Of a stretch of 49,683 bases of DNA, positions 1 to 9,400 are shown piece after piece. The position numbers were made by a program, and so were the translations under genes. Below the pieces are notes generated by a model. The model had not been told where the DNA came from and ran no database searches. It saw only the letters and a program-made list of their open reading frames with translations. The stretch comes from Thiotrichaceae bacterium. GTDB taxonomy: Bacteria; Pseudomonadota; Gammaproteobacteria; Beggiatoales; Beggiatoaceae. Each line of letters starts with the position of its first letter. The first letter of the stretch is position 1. The stretch spans positions 1-49,683 of the forward strand of contig JAABRD010000037.1 of the NCBI GenBank assembly GCA_011391085.1, written 5' to 3'.

Positions 1-267
1 GTCCCGCACGGTTTGGGGTGGGGGGAATACCTAATCTCTAGTGACAAAACGTTCCAAAAGGTTTTGGACACTAGAGAAGATGTCTTTCTCTATCACCATA
101 GCAGTCATGAGTGATATTCCTCAACTCTTGTACACACCCTTCAACCCCCCGCACGCGGTGGGAAATCACTCCCTCCCTACGTGCGGAGTGCGGTGGAGTG
201 AGTGCATAAGTTCTATAAAGGTGGCCCCGACTTTAACTGAGAGTGATAAATAAGGTTTTTTGCCAAA
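1..267. other. Repeat-rich intergenic stretch
   Basis: No convincing gene. It holds a hairpin at 36-76 (arms ctctagtg/cactagag). From about 112 there is a fragment resembling one end of the family A MITE (gtgatattcctcaactcttgtac), followed by a GC-rich palindromic core (cccccgcacgcggtggg) like the cores at 33.99-34.06 and 37.7-37.9 kb. The 70-codon reading frame across it (41-253) reads through this repeat DNA and is not credible as a gene. Confidence 0.6.
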
Positions 268-1383
268 ATGGAAGAAAAAGTAACAACCAATAGCCCTGAT
301 GAAGAAAATAAAGTAACCCCAAGCATTCCTGAACCAGAAGCAGAGAAGTTAACTACAACTGTTTCTAATCAATTGAAAGAGGCAGCAACCACACATATTC
401 CTAACCAATTGGAGAAACTGCGCGAGAGTTTAAGTAGCCTGACGCCTTACCTGATTGTTGGTAGCTTGGTTCTCTTACTGATAGTTGTAGTCTTGTGGCA
501 GAGTATTGTCATTTCCATACATGCAGGTGAGGGTGGTGTATTATACCGGCGACTGTTTGGAGGTACGGTTATGGATTATGTGTATCCCGAAGGTCTTCAT
601 ATCATTTTTCCATGGGATATTATGACGATTTATAATGCCAGGATTCAGCTTATCAAACATGAATTTGAAGTGCTGAGTAATCAGGGGTTGCCCATTCATT
701 TGGACATCGCTGTCCGGTTCCGGCCACAATATGATTTGCTTCCTGTGTTACATCAACAAGTGGGGCCCGATTATGTGGATAAAATTATTATTCCCCAGAT
801 AGAATCGGTGTTGCGTAAAAATATTGGTCAGTATGACCCTGAAGACATTTACACAAACAAGCAAGGGGTCCTCAGTAACATCATCGTGTTAGCCTTGGAA
901 GAGACGGGGCGAAAGTTTGTTCAAGTCGATGAAATCATGATTAGAAGTTTGGAATTGCCACCTTCTATTAGAAAGGCCATTGAGGAGAAACTCACTTACC
1001 AGCAACAGGCAAGTGCTTATGGGTACAGATTGCTGCGGGAAGAACAAGAGGCAAAGAGAAAGCGAGTTGAAGCAAAAGGTATTGCGGAATATCAAGAAAT
1101 TATTTCTCAAAATCTAAGCGGCCGATTGCTTACCTGGCAGGGCATACATGCGACGAATGAACTGGCCGCGTCTAACAATGCGAAAATCGTCATTATCGGT
1201 GCCGGCGAAGGAGGCTTACCAGTGATTTTAGGGGGGATAGAGGGTGGTGGTAATACGGCTAACAATCAGAAGTCCACGGCGGAGGGAGAGGTAGAACGAG
1301 TTGAGACGGCGTCAACGGTTGAAACGGTTGGGAAGACGGTGAAAGGGCAGAAAAATGCCTCACCAACGCCTGCCCCTCAATGA
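268..1383 (+). CDS. SPFH/Band 7 (prohibitin-like) membrane protein
   Basis: 371 residues. An acidic, low-complexity N-terminus (about 1-55) is followed by one hydrophobic segment at about 60-84 and then a prohibitin-like SPFH domain (about 85-250: an AGEGGVLYRRLFGG entry motif, then YPEGLHIIFPW). A charged helical stretch rich in Glu/Lys/Arg (about 255-290, LLREEQEAKRKRVEAKG) matches the coiled-coil of prohibitins. The C-terminal tail is low complexity. Family knowledge: such proteins form ring-like membrane scaffolds that modulate proteases and membrane domains. No protease partner lies next to it, so its specific role is unknown. The start is the first ATG after the preceding stop; only a weak purine-rich stretch (aaggtttttt) precedes it. 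The closest alternative is an HflK/HflC-like scaffold. Confidence 0.85.
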   Translation: MEEKVTTNSPDEENKVTPSIPEPEAEKLTTTVSNQLKEAATTHIPNQLEKLRESLSSLTPYLIVGSLVLLLIVVVLWQSIVISIHAGEGGVLYRRLFGGTVMDYVYPEGLHIIFPWDIMTIYNARIQLIKHEFEVLSNQGLPIHLDIAVRFRPQYDLLPVLHQQVGPDYVDKIIIPQIESVLRKNIGQYDPEDIYTNKQGVLSNIIVLALEETGRKFVQVDEIMIRSLELPPSIRKAIEEKLTYQQQASAYGYRLLREEQEAKRKRVEAKGIAEYQEIISQNLSGRLLTWQGIHATNELAASNNAKIVIIGAGEGGLPVILGGIEGGGNTANNQKSTAEGEVERVETASTVETVGKTVKGQKNASPTPAPQ

Positions 1384-1431
1384 CTCAATGCCGGTACGAA
1401 CACACATCTTAAAGCGGGTGTCCAAAATGAG

Positions 1432-1531
1432 GCTTTGCTTTTGACAAAGCTACGCTGTTTCCACCTGAAACAGGCCAAGAATGCTTTGCTTTTGACAAAG
1501 CTACGCTTTAAATTCCTGAAACAGGCCAAGA
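1432..1531. repeat. Tandem duplication of a 49-bp dispersed repeat
   Basis: Two near-identical 49-bp copies (1432-1480 and 1483-1531), each starting gctttgcttttgacaaagc and ending ctgaaacaggccaaga. The second copy runs up to the start codon of the next gene, so that gene's translation-initiation region is repeat-derived. The aaagctacgcttt core recurs near 3047, 25390, 35815 and 49450-49540. Confidence 0.85.
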
Positions 1532-1532
1532 C

Positions 1533-2936
1533 ATGATGTATAACAGAATGAAATATATTGGATTGGTTATTATTCTATTTGCTGGTGCATGTAGCCCCTC
1601 CTATGAGGAATTATCCAAACAAAGACAAGAACTGGCGGTCCAGGCGCAACAAGATAAGAAAGAAATAGTTATCGGTGTGGCATGGCCTGAGGATCGTAGC
1701 GGATATTTTATCCAAGGTGCCAAATTGGCACAAAAGGAAATAAACGAAGCTGGTGGTGCTAAGGTCACGAATCGCTGTGGCGTATGTCAAAACGTGTCTC
1801 GTGAATGTGGAAGATGTCAAACCCAAGGGATTAATTGTGATCTCTGTCAATCTTTGGAAAATAGTTGTAGTGAGTGTAAAAGACTACAGATAAGCAGTGG
1901 CAGAGAATGGAGTAGAAGACCCGTTGAACTACTGATACCTCAAGAAGCGTACCGTAGTCAACCCAATTCCAGCATACGCAATGCGTCACAACTGTTAGCC
2001 CATAATATTTCTCACTATTTTGTAGAACGACAGGATGTGATTGCAGTCGTTGGACATCCACCTTCCGCAGAAGCGATACCCGCGTCAGTGACATATCAAC
2101 AATATGGAATCTTATTTCTGGCCCCTGCTTCCACCGTGTCCTTATTGACTCATCCTGGTTTTGGCTACGTGTTCCGGCTAATTCCAGGTAACAAGCAAAT
2201 GGCTGAACAATTGGCAGGATTTTGTGCTTTTTATCGGCATTATAAGAGAATGGTCATCTTAAACATACGGACCCTCTACGGTGAGGAATTGGCCGATTCC
2301 TTTTTCGAAAGTGCGGCGGAATTGGGTATCAAAATTGTTCATACCAGTTCTTTTTTCCCAGCGACCACCAATTTCAAAGATATTCTTGCCACTTTTAAAG
2401 ACAAAGAGTTTGATGCCATTTTTTTAGCCACCTTGGCTGACAGTGGCGGAGAGTTGATAAAACAAGCCCGCGAGATGGGAGTGACGCAACCGTTCATAGG
2501 CGGAGATGCGTTATATTCCGATAAACTGCCAATGATAGCTGGCAGAGAAGCTGCCGAAGGGATCGTAGTGCCGGTGATTTATAGAGACACATTTAGTCGA
2601 ACCCAAACGTTCATTAACGCTTTTAAAGATGAATATGGATTTAAACCAGACCAATGGGGGGCACAAGGATATGACAGTATTAAATTGTTAGCACATGCGG
2701 TAGAATTATCAGACTCTGCCGTTCCCAACATGTTGGCCACCACGTTACGGTATATGCGCCCTTGGATCGGTGCCACAGGAGTACATGCGTTTGACCACTA
2801 TGGCGAAATGAGAGGAAAACAGTTTTCCTTCAATCGGTTACACGATGGAAAATTTGAGTTAATCCCAGACGCCCACTTACCGTATTTATATCACAAAATA
2901 GAACAGTCACGTTCTCTTGCTATGGAGAAAGAATAA
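1533..2936 (+). CDS. Type I periplasmic binding lipoprotein (Leu/Ile/Val-binding fold) with four-fold CxxC insert
   Basis: 467 residues. A lipoprotein signal with lipobox FAGAC puts the acylated Cys at residue 20. The mature protein has the Peripla_BP_6 fold of branched-chain amino acid ABC receptors: first strand IVIGVAWPEDRSGYF (45-59), then lobe motifs such as AVVGHPPSAEA, FLAPASTV, GYVFRLIPG and GGDAL. Inserted after the first helix is a Cys cluster with C82/C85, C92/C95, C102/C105 and C112/C115, an exact 10-residue periodicity (CxxC-x6 four times). This is not a known feature of the family and suggests a metal site or disulfide comb. No permease or ATPase genes adjoin, so transport is uncertain; a sensory or redox role is possible. 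The start could also be Met2 or Met6; no strong ribosome-binding site is visible. Confidence 0.85.
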   Translation: MMYNRMKYIGLVIILFAGACSPSYEELSKQRQELAVQAQQDKKEIVIGVAWPEDRSGYFIQGAKLAQKEINEAGGAKVTNRCGVCQNVSRECGRCQTQGINCDLCQSLENSCSECKRLQISSGREWSRRPVELLIPQEAYRSQPNSSIRNASQLLAHNISHYFVERQDVIAVVGHPPSAEAIPASVTYQQYGILFLAPASTVSLLTHPGFGYVFRLIPGNKQMAEQLAGFCAFYRHYKRMVILNIRTLYGEELADSFFESAAELGIKIVHTSSFFPATTNFKDILATFKDKEFDAIFLATLADSGGELIKQAREMGVTQPFIGGDALYSDKLPMIAGREAAEGIVVPVIYRDTFSRTQTFINAFKDEYGFKPDQWGAQGYDSIKLLAHAVELSDSAVPNMLATTLRYMRPWIGATGVHAFDHYGEMRGKQFSFNRLHDGKFELIPDAHLPYLYHKIEQSRSLAMEKE

Positions 2937-2942
2937 TTTCTA

Positions 2943-3049
2943 TTTGGGTAGAGAGGCAATGTGGGTGATATGTTTACCCTCTCCCCCGGCCCCTCTCCCA
3001 GAGGGAGAGGGGGAACATAAATATCACCCACATTGCATCACTACCCAAA
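2943..3049. repeat. MITE-like element, family D (complete copy)
   Basis: A 107-bp element with ~29-bp terminal inverted repeats (left tttgggtagagaggcaatgt, right complement tttgggtagtgatgcaatgt, continuing gggtgatat). Its core is the palindrome built on ggcccctctcccagaggga, which also occurs at about 14.15, 36.49 and 49.6 kb. No coding capacity. Confidence 0.8.
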
Positions 3050-3099
3050 GCTACGCTGTTTCCTCCTGAACTATTACCTCTATAACACTGCCCTATTTT

Positions 3100-3302
3100 A
3101 TGCCAGTTACTTTATTATTGATGGTGTTCCTAAGTTTCGTCATTGGCCTCTTGGGGAAAAACCGAAAAATGGGATTTTGGGGATACTTCTTCGGTTCTCT
3201 GTTAATGACTCCGATAATCTGTTAATGACTCCGATAATTGGATTGTTGCTAGTGCTTGCTTCTGACTCAAAACCGAAAGCAAATGGCAAGGCAAATGGTT
3301 AA
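3100..3302 (+). pseudogene. Small two-helix membrane protein gene, frameshifted by a 20-bp tandem duplication
   Basis: From ATG 3100 one frame encodes a hydrophobic segment, then GLLGKNRKMGFWGYFFGSLL and MTPII, and stops at 3223-3225. An exact 20-bp direct duplication (3199-3218 and 3219-3238, ctgttaatgactccgataat) shifts the frame. After it a second frame continues LLMTPIIGLLLVLASDSKPK to the stop at 3300-3302. Removing one copy restores a continuous 60-residue protein with two hydrophobic segments flanking a basic GKNRK loop. That layout resembles small conserved hypothetical inner-membrane proteins. Function unknown. The longer frame starting at 3033 begins inside repeat DNA and is only the tail of this gene. 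Confidence 0.75.
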
Positions 3303-3401
3303 TGGGGGGAGTGATGATACTCATTCCCGCACTCTTAATACCCCCTACCTCCGCTGGCGATGGGCAGGGGGGTACAACACTTTGATTTAAATACCACAAA
3401 C

Positions 3402-3965
3402 ATGAAATTCCTCTTAGACTTTTTTCCCATCCTCTTATTCTTTATTGCTTTTAAACTGTATGACATCTACGTAGCCACAGCCGTGGCTATCCTGGCCTCT
3501 TTTGCACAAGTCGGCTGGGTTTGGAAAAAGTCGCACCGGGTTGAAACAATGCACCTGATCACCTTGGGACTCATTGTGATACTAGGCGGTGCCACGCTGT
3601 TATTCCACGATGAAACCTTTATTAAATGGAAACCCACCTTGGTTAACTGGGCCTTTGCAATAGCTTTTTTAGGAAGCCAATTTATCGGTTCTAAAAACCT
3701 TCTCCGGCGCCTCATGGAAGAACACATTTCGGTCACTGCCGAAATCGTCTGGACCCGTCTCAACTTAGCCTGGGTGCTGTTTTTTATCACCATGGGACTG
3801 GTCAACCTCTATGTTGCCTTTCACTTCAGTACCGATACCTGGGTCAACTTCAAATTGTTTGGCATGATGGGACTGACCTTTCTATTCGTCATTCTGCAAT
3901 CGTTTTACCTAGCACAATACGTGGTACCAGAAGAAGAAACACCGCAGAAGGAGAATGAAGAATGA
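3402..3965 (+). CDS. yciB: Inner membrane-spanning protein YciB (septation protein A family)
   Basis: 187 residues from the Met of MKFLLDFFPILLFFIAF, the conserved start of YciB/IspZ. An upstream Met at 3360 would add 14 residues with no family counterpart. Five or so hydrophobic helices are visible, with family motifs such as KLYDIYVATA near the N-terminus, WKPTLVNW mid-protein and WVNFKLFGMMGLTFLF near the C-terminus. Family knowledge: an inner-membrane protein linked to cell-envelope synthesis and septation. The C-terminus is acidic (EEETPQKENEE). The next gene begins 38 bp downstream, so the two may be co-transcribed. Confidence 0.93.
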   Translation: MKFLLDFFPILLFFIAFKLYDIYVATAVAILASFAQVGWVWKKSHRVETMHLITLGLIVILGGATLLFHDETFIKWKPTLVNWAFAIAFLGSQFIGSKNLLRRLMEEHISVTAEIVWTRLNLAWVLFFITMGLVNLYVAFHFSTDTWVNFKLFGMMGLTFLFVILQSFYLAQYVVPEEETPQKENEE

Positions 3966-4003
3966 ATTTACACACCTCTTGACAACAACTTGGAGAACCC
4001 TCA

Positions 4004-4318
4004 ATGAATTTAAAACCCTTCCTATTTACCACCCTCTTAGGGATAACCAGCACCTCTTATGCCACCCCTCCCTTTATAGACTACCAATGGAAAGTCTCAC
4101 TTGACGCTTGTTTGGAACGTGCCGACAGCGCCCTTATCACCACAGGGTTTAAGCCCAGTGGATCCACAGGCGAAAGTGAAGTGGTCGGCTTCAAAGGAGA
4201 CTACAAGGGAGTCATTGCCTGCGTGGGTCGCGGGTCAGACATTGCCGTTTTTATAGTGGCAGGACCTAACTATGAACAAGCCCGAAAATGGGCATTGAAG
4301 ATGAAAGAAAACTTTTAA
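4004..4318 (+). CDS. Small exported protein of unknown function
   Basis: 104 residues with a clear signal peptide (MNLKPFLFTTLLGITSTSYA, cleavage probably after A21). The mature ~83 residues carry two Cys (in LDACLER and VIACVGRG) that could form one disulfide, and a C-terminal amphipathic helix (YEQARKWALKMKE). A good ribosome-binding site (ttggag) lies about 9 bp before the ATG. I do not recognise the family; a small periplasmic alpha/beta protein is likely. It directly follows yciB and is probably in the same transcript. Confidence 0.75.
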   Translation: MNLKPFLFTTLLGITSTSYATPPFIDYQWKVSLDACLERADSALITTGFKPSGSTGESEVVGFKGDYKGVIACVGRGSDIAVFIVAGPNYEQARKWALKMKENF

Positions 4319-4377
4319 ATGGATGGCAACACCGCTGGACTAATGGCAACACTGCGGGACTAGAGGCTTTAGCCGCA

Positions 4378-4519
4378 ATGCCATTAAGTTAAGGAAAACA
4401 CCGTTGGAGTGGAGGCTTTAGCCGGCCGGCCGTAGGCATCACCCCCTCCCTAAAATTGCGGGTCGCCTACCGCTGGCCGGCTAAAGCCTCCACTCCACCG
4501 TACCTTAACTTAATGGCAT
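4378..4519. repeat. MITE-like element, family B
   Basis: Long imperfect palindrome: outer arms atgccattaagttaagg / ccttaacttaatggcat, inner arms ggctttagccggccggc / gctggccggctaaagcc. Related copies lie at 13321-13424 and 14945-15080. A shorter palindrome on the gaggcttcagccgg motif follows at 4521-4593. None is coding. Confidence 0.8.
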
Positions 4520-4650
4520 TGAGGCTTCAGCCGGTGGGCACGGCACCAAATTGAAATCGCAAAGCCCCACCGGCGGAAGCCTCTAGTCCACCTGGAGTCG
4601 GCTTGCGTGACATGGAACCATTTTTCATTTGAGGGACAAGTTTTAGAACC

Positions 4651-4679
4651 TTGACGACTTCGGTAGATTGTGTTATGCT
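4651..4679 (+). promoter_or_regulatory. Likely sigma-70 promoter for the AapJ-type gene
   Basis: TTGACG (4651-4656), a 17-bp spacer, then TATGCT (4674-4679). Transcription would begin near 4686, leaving a short leader before either candidate start codon (4720 or 4744). No operator is recognisable. Confidence 0.5.
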
Positions 4680-4743
4680 TATTTTAATATGACCTATATA
4701 ACACAACTCACCCCTTATAATGTCAAGTAAAACTTCCCCAATT

Positions 4744-5766
4744 ATGAAAAAAACCCCGCTATTCACAATTTTCACTACGGTTACCTTCTTCACCACGGTA
4801 ACCGCCCACGCAGGTCCTATCTTGGACGCCATCAAAAAGAAAGATTTTGTCCAATGTGGCGTCAATGACGGTCTCCCAGGCTTCTCTAGTCCAAATGACA
4901 AAGGTCAATGGGCGGGACTGGATATTGACACTTGTCGCGCCGTCGCCGCCGCTACACTAGGTGATGCAAATAAAGTGAAATTCACTCCCCTGACCGCTAA
5001 AGAACGTCTGACCGCCCTTCAAACCGGTGAAATCGACCTCCTCTCACGCAATACCACCTGGACCCTCACCCGTGACGTCTCGCTAGGCATTCGTTTTACA
5101 GGCGTCAACTACTATGACGGTCAAGGCTTCCTCGTCAACCAAAAATTAGGTGTAAAAAGTGCTAAAGAACTGAATGGGGCGACTATTTGTATCAACGCTG
5201 GAACGACCACCGAACTGAATGTGGCCGACTACTTTCGTGAACAAGGGATGAAATACACTCCTATCGTCTTTGCCACCAATGACCAAACTCTCAAAGGCTT
5301 TGAAACAGGACGTTGCGATGTATTGGCCAGTGACCAATCTCAACTCCATGCCCAACGCATTCAAATGGCGGATCCCAATAGTGCGGTGGTGCTTTCCGAA
5401 GTCATTTCCAAAGAACCGCTTGGCCCCGCGGTGCGTCAAGACGATAATGAATGGTTCAATATCGTCAAATGGACCCTGTTTGCCATGATTAATGCGGAAG
5501 AACTGGGCGTCACTTCCCAAAACGTCGAAGAAATGAAAAAGACCAGTTCTCACCCCGTGATTAGACGCCTGTTAGGGTTAGAAGGAGAGATGGGAAAAGC
5601 CCTCGGCTTATCTAATGAGTGGGCCTACAATATTATCAAACAAGTAGGCAATTATGCCGAAATGTTTGACCGTAACGTGGGCACCAGTTCCCCCTTGAAA
5701 ATTCAACGCGGTGTCAATGCCTTGTGGAACAAAGGAGGAATACTTTACGCGCCTCCCATTCGATAG
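4744..5766 (+). CDS. aapJ: General L-amino acid ABC transporter substrate-binding protein (AapJ/BztA type)
   Basis: 340 residues from the Met of MKKTPLFTIFTTV. An in-frame ATG at 4720 would add MSSKTSPI, but the shorter form gives a normal signal peptide cleaved at AHA|GP. The SBP_bac_3 fold of the AapJ branch is clear: VQCGVNDGLPGFS, GLDIDTCRAVAAA, LLSRNTTWTLTRD, GATICINAGTTTELN, CDVLASDQSQL, then EPLGPAVRQDD and WFNIVKWT. Family knowledge: it binds a broad range of L-amino acids in the periplasm and delivers them to AapQMP. Those permease and ATPase genes are not next to it here (the following 650 bp are repeats), so it is an orphan in this window. Confidence 0.93.
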   Translation: MKKTPLFTIFTTVTFFTTVTAHAGPILDAIKKKDFVQCGVNDGLPGFSSPNDKGQWAGLDIDTCRAVAAATLGDANKVKFTPLTAKERLTALQTGEIDLLSRNTTWTLTRDVSLGIRFTGVNYYDGQGFLVNQKLGVKSAKELNGATICINAGTTTELNVADYFREQGMKYTPIVFATNDQTLKGFETGRCDVLASDQSQLHAQRIQMADPNSAVVLSEVISKEPLGPAVRQDDNEWFNIVKWTLFAMINAEELGVTSQNVEEMKKTSSHPVIRRLLGLEGEMGKALGLSNEWAYNIIKQVGNYAEMFDRNVGTSSPLKIQRGVNALWNKGGILYAPPIR

Positions 5767-6014
5767 ATGAGATTGTTGAAGAGTCAATTATTGAAGAGTC
5801 AATTGCCACTCCCAAGAGTCACTCCCTCCTAAGTCCAAAACGTCGTTTTGACCGGTACCCACGAGATTGTTACTGAGTATTTTTCCGCCTCAAAATCAGT
5901 AATTATCTCATCTAGTCTTTTCCGAAACAACCATTATATCTGACTAAGAGGCAATAACCCTACCCTCCTCTGTCATTCAGTTATAGTAATCCTTGTGTGC
6001 AACACCATCTGATT

Positions 6015-6068
6015 TATGGTTATGTGGTCCCAAAACAGGTTTTGGGACTCCACCGTAGGATAACCATA
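6015..6068. repeat. Long hairpin, possible terminator after aapJ
   Basis: Nested arms tatggttat/ataaccata (outer) and tcccaaaac/gttttggga (inner, loop agg). The inner stem resembles that between ruvC and ruvA (24690-24723). There is no clear T-tract, so termination is only possible. Confidence 0.6.
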
Positions 6069-6115
6069 GATTAAATGGTAGTGATGCAAACTGAGTGAAA
6101 TATCGTGCGGTTTCT

Positions 6116-6243
6116 CTTCGGTCTTGAACTCTGATTGAAATGATTAAATGAGGGCTATGAAAGGAGGCTTGACGAATCAGAGTCCATCTGAAAATCATTC
6201 TAATCAGAGTTCAGACAGAGAACCCACATTGCATCACTACCCA
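6116..6243 (+). repeat. Dispersed repeat, family C
   Basis: About 128 bp. Its reverse complement lies at 36666-36796; shared blocks include gattaaatgag, catctgaaaatcattctaat and a terminal cccacattgcatcactacc. Not coding. Confidence 0.8.
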
Positions 6244-6417
6244 GGTTTGGGTAGTGATGCAATATGGGTGATAGAAGTATCAGGATTGGCAGTCCTCAAA
6301 GGACTGCCAGTCCTTGCCCATCACTCACATTGCCTCACTACCTCAAACCTTAACTGGGAACCGAATAAACGCCTAATTCATTCAGCCCTTATTTTACTCT
6401 TTACAAGAGGATTCTTT

Positions 6418-9400
6418 ATGACATCTATCTTCACCTATTCCGTACCCAACTGGGCACGACACTTAACGAGAGGGGAAGGCAACACCCCCCATCCTGTCAC
6501 CAGTTTAATCGAACGCCTACTCCTTTGGCTACCGATTTTAGACAACCGTTTAAGACTGGCCAAATCATTCCGTTGGCTAAGGCCGCGAAACCATCAGCAA
6601 CCCCGCATTCACTGGCCTGCCAGTGGCGGAATTCTCATATTTACCCTCTATTCATTCTCGGCCTACGCAGGAATTATCAGTACCATAGCAGGGAATGGAA
6701 CCAGTGGTTCTGGTGGAGATGGCGGGGTTGCCACCAGTGCCCAACTTAACTTCCCCTCTGGCATGGCTATGGATAGCAGTGGCAACCTGTATATTGCTGA
6801 CTACAATAATCATCGCATCCGTAAAGTCACTTCGGGCGGGACTATCAATACTGTGGTAGGGACTGGAACAGGCGGTTATAGTGGCGACACCGGGGCCGCC
6901 GCCAGTGCGCAAATTAACTCCCCCAACGATGTTGTCTTTGATAGCAGTGGCAATCTGTATATTGCGGACTACTTTAATCATTGCATCCGTAAAGTCGACA
7001 CAGGTGGCATCATTACCACCGTAGCAGGGACTACAACGGGAGGTTATAGTGGCGACAACGGACCCGCCACCAGTGCGCAACTTAACTCCCCCGCTGGCAT
7101 TGCTATTGATAGCAGTGGCAATCTGTATATTGCCGACGAAGTGAATCATCGCATTCGTAAAATCACCATCGCAGATGGTAACATTACGACCGTGGCAGGG
7201 ACTACAACGGCTGGTTATAGTGGCGACAACGGGGCCGCTACGAGTGCGCAACTTAACCACCCCTTCGGAGTTGCCGTCGACAGCAGTGGCAATAATCTAT
7301 ATATTGCGGATCGCTTTAATCATAGCATCCGTAAAGTCACCGGCGGTATCATCACCACAGTAGCAGGGAATACCACCCTCGGTTACAGTGGTGACGGCGG
7401 GGCCGCTACCAGTGCGCAACTCAACTACCCCCTCGACGTTGCCGTTGATAGCAGTGGTAATATATATATTGCTGACAGCGATAATCACCGTGTCCGCAAA
7501 GTCACCACGGGTGGCATCATCAGTACCGTCGCAGGAGATGGCACACTCGGTTCTGGTGGCGATGGAGGCAGCGCCACCAATGCCCAACTTAGGGTTCCCA
7601 GAAATGTGACTCTCGATAGCAGTGGCAACCTGTATATTGCAGACAACAATAATCATCGCATCCGCAAAGTCATACCAGCACCCACAATGGACGTGCAGGG
7701 TAACAGCATAAGCATTGTTTCAGGCGATACCACACCCGTGACCACCGATAACACCAATTTTGGAAGTACCCCCGTGGGCACCCCCGTGAGTAAGACCTTT
7801 ACCATTGTGAACACTGGCGATAGCCCACTCAATCTCACCAGTTCCCCAATCGTCTCCATAACTGGCAGTGGTTTTAGTGTGACGACTCAACCGACTTCTC
7901 CCGTCGCGGCCTTTACGGGCACTACTAACTTGGTCATACAGTTTGCACCTACTGCGGCAGGAGTCAGTAACGGGACAGTCAGTATTGTGAACGATGACAG
8001 TCTCCACAATCCCTATACCTTTAGCATTACCGCGACAGGAACGAATACGGCACCCGTGGCCAACAACAATAGTCTCACCGTCACGGAAGACGTTGTAGGC
8101 AATGGGACGGTCACGGCTACCGATGCCAATGGCGATTCTTTAACTTATAGTCTTGTTACCAACGGTTCAAAAGGCAATGTGACGATTACAGCCAGTACGG
8201 GTGCCTATACTTACACCCCCACTCTGAATCAAAATGGGACCGATACCTTTACCTTCCTAGCCAATGATGGAACGGTGGACTCCAATACCGCTACCATCAC
8301 CGTGACGATTACGCCCGACAATGATGCGCCTGTCGCCAGTGATGGCAGTTTAACCACCAATGAAAAACCGCTGGCAGTGGAACGTTGTTAGCCACTGACG
8401 TGGACGCTGATGCCTTAATTTATAGCATTGTGACTAACGGCACTAAAGGAACGGCGACGCTGACTGACTTTAATACTGGTACTTATACTTATACCCCCAC
8501 CCCGAATCAAAACGGCACAGATACCTTTACTTTCCAAGTCAATGATAGCACCGTAAATTCCACACCTGCCACGATAACCATTACGATTATCCCAGCCCCT
8601 CCGCCCCCACCTGTGACACCTCCTCCGCCACCGCCCGCGCCCGTTACCACCACACCAGAACCGCCACCGCCCTTACCGCCGATGACTCTGACAGTCTCTG
8701 TTTCAGGAACGGGAACAGGAGGACTCACTAGCACCTCCGCGGGTCTCGATTGTTCACCCACTTCCGCGCTATGCACCTATACCGTCACCACCCCCACTTG
8801 GGTGACTCTCACCGCCACCCCAGCGGAAGGATCACAATTGAGTCAATGGGGAGGTGATGCCGCTTGTCAAAGTGATGGCAAAGTCTTGATTCTGGCCGAT
8901 ACCACTTGCCAAGCCACCTTTGAATTACAAAGTTACGAACTCACCGTCGGACGCTTTGGGGATGGGCACGTCACAGGTCCTGACATTGAATGTCCACCCG
9001 ATTGCACCGAAACCTTTCTCTATGGTACGGAAGTGCAACTGGAGGCCAAAGCTGGCCGTGAATGGATTCACACGGGTTGGCAGGGGAGTTGTGACCAGAC
9101 TGGCAAAGTGACTGTCACTCAAGCCCACTTATGTCAGGCCGTGTTTCAAGAAGACCCCAACGTACCCAATCAGTTGGACGGCAATGGCGATGGCATTCCT
9201 GATGCGCGGCAACCCAATGTGATTAGCCTGCCCGATAAAGTAGTCGGCAACTACGTGAGTTTTGAAGTGCAACCGGACACCTGCGTGATTAATGATGTCT
9301 ATACCGACTTACCAGAGAATTACGGGAAGCCCGATAAAAACAAACCACTTCCGCAAGGACTGATATACTTTGAGTTGGCTTGTCCACAAGCGCAAATCAG

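Larger units (their letters stand above)
5767..6417. other. Repeat-filled intergenic region
   Basis: No gene supported. It contains a two-fold gaagagtcaatt repeat just after the aapJ stop, a large hairpin at 6015-6068, a family C element at 6116-6243, and a short palindrome at about 6230-6265 (gcatcactaccc/gggtagtgatgc). The reading frame that begins at 6148 and joins the next gene runs through family C repeat DNA, so it is rejected as a start. Confidence 0.7.

Noticed and set aside
41-253. 70-codon open frame at the window start
   Set aside because: It runs through a hairpin and a family A-like repeat fragment, with no domain, signal or ribosome-binding site.
5146-5553. Antisense frame in aapJ
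   Set aside because: Opposite a gene with clear family motifs throughout; no independent evidence.
6148-6417. N-terminal extension of the first NHL gene
   Set aside because: It is translated family C repeat DNA; the start at 6418 has a ribosome-binding site and aligns with the paralog.
8363-8391. Programmed frameshift in the NHL gene
   Set aside because: The A5 run is short and I see no slippery heptamer plus stimulator; mutation or sequencing error is more likely.
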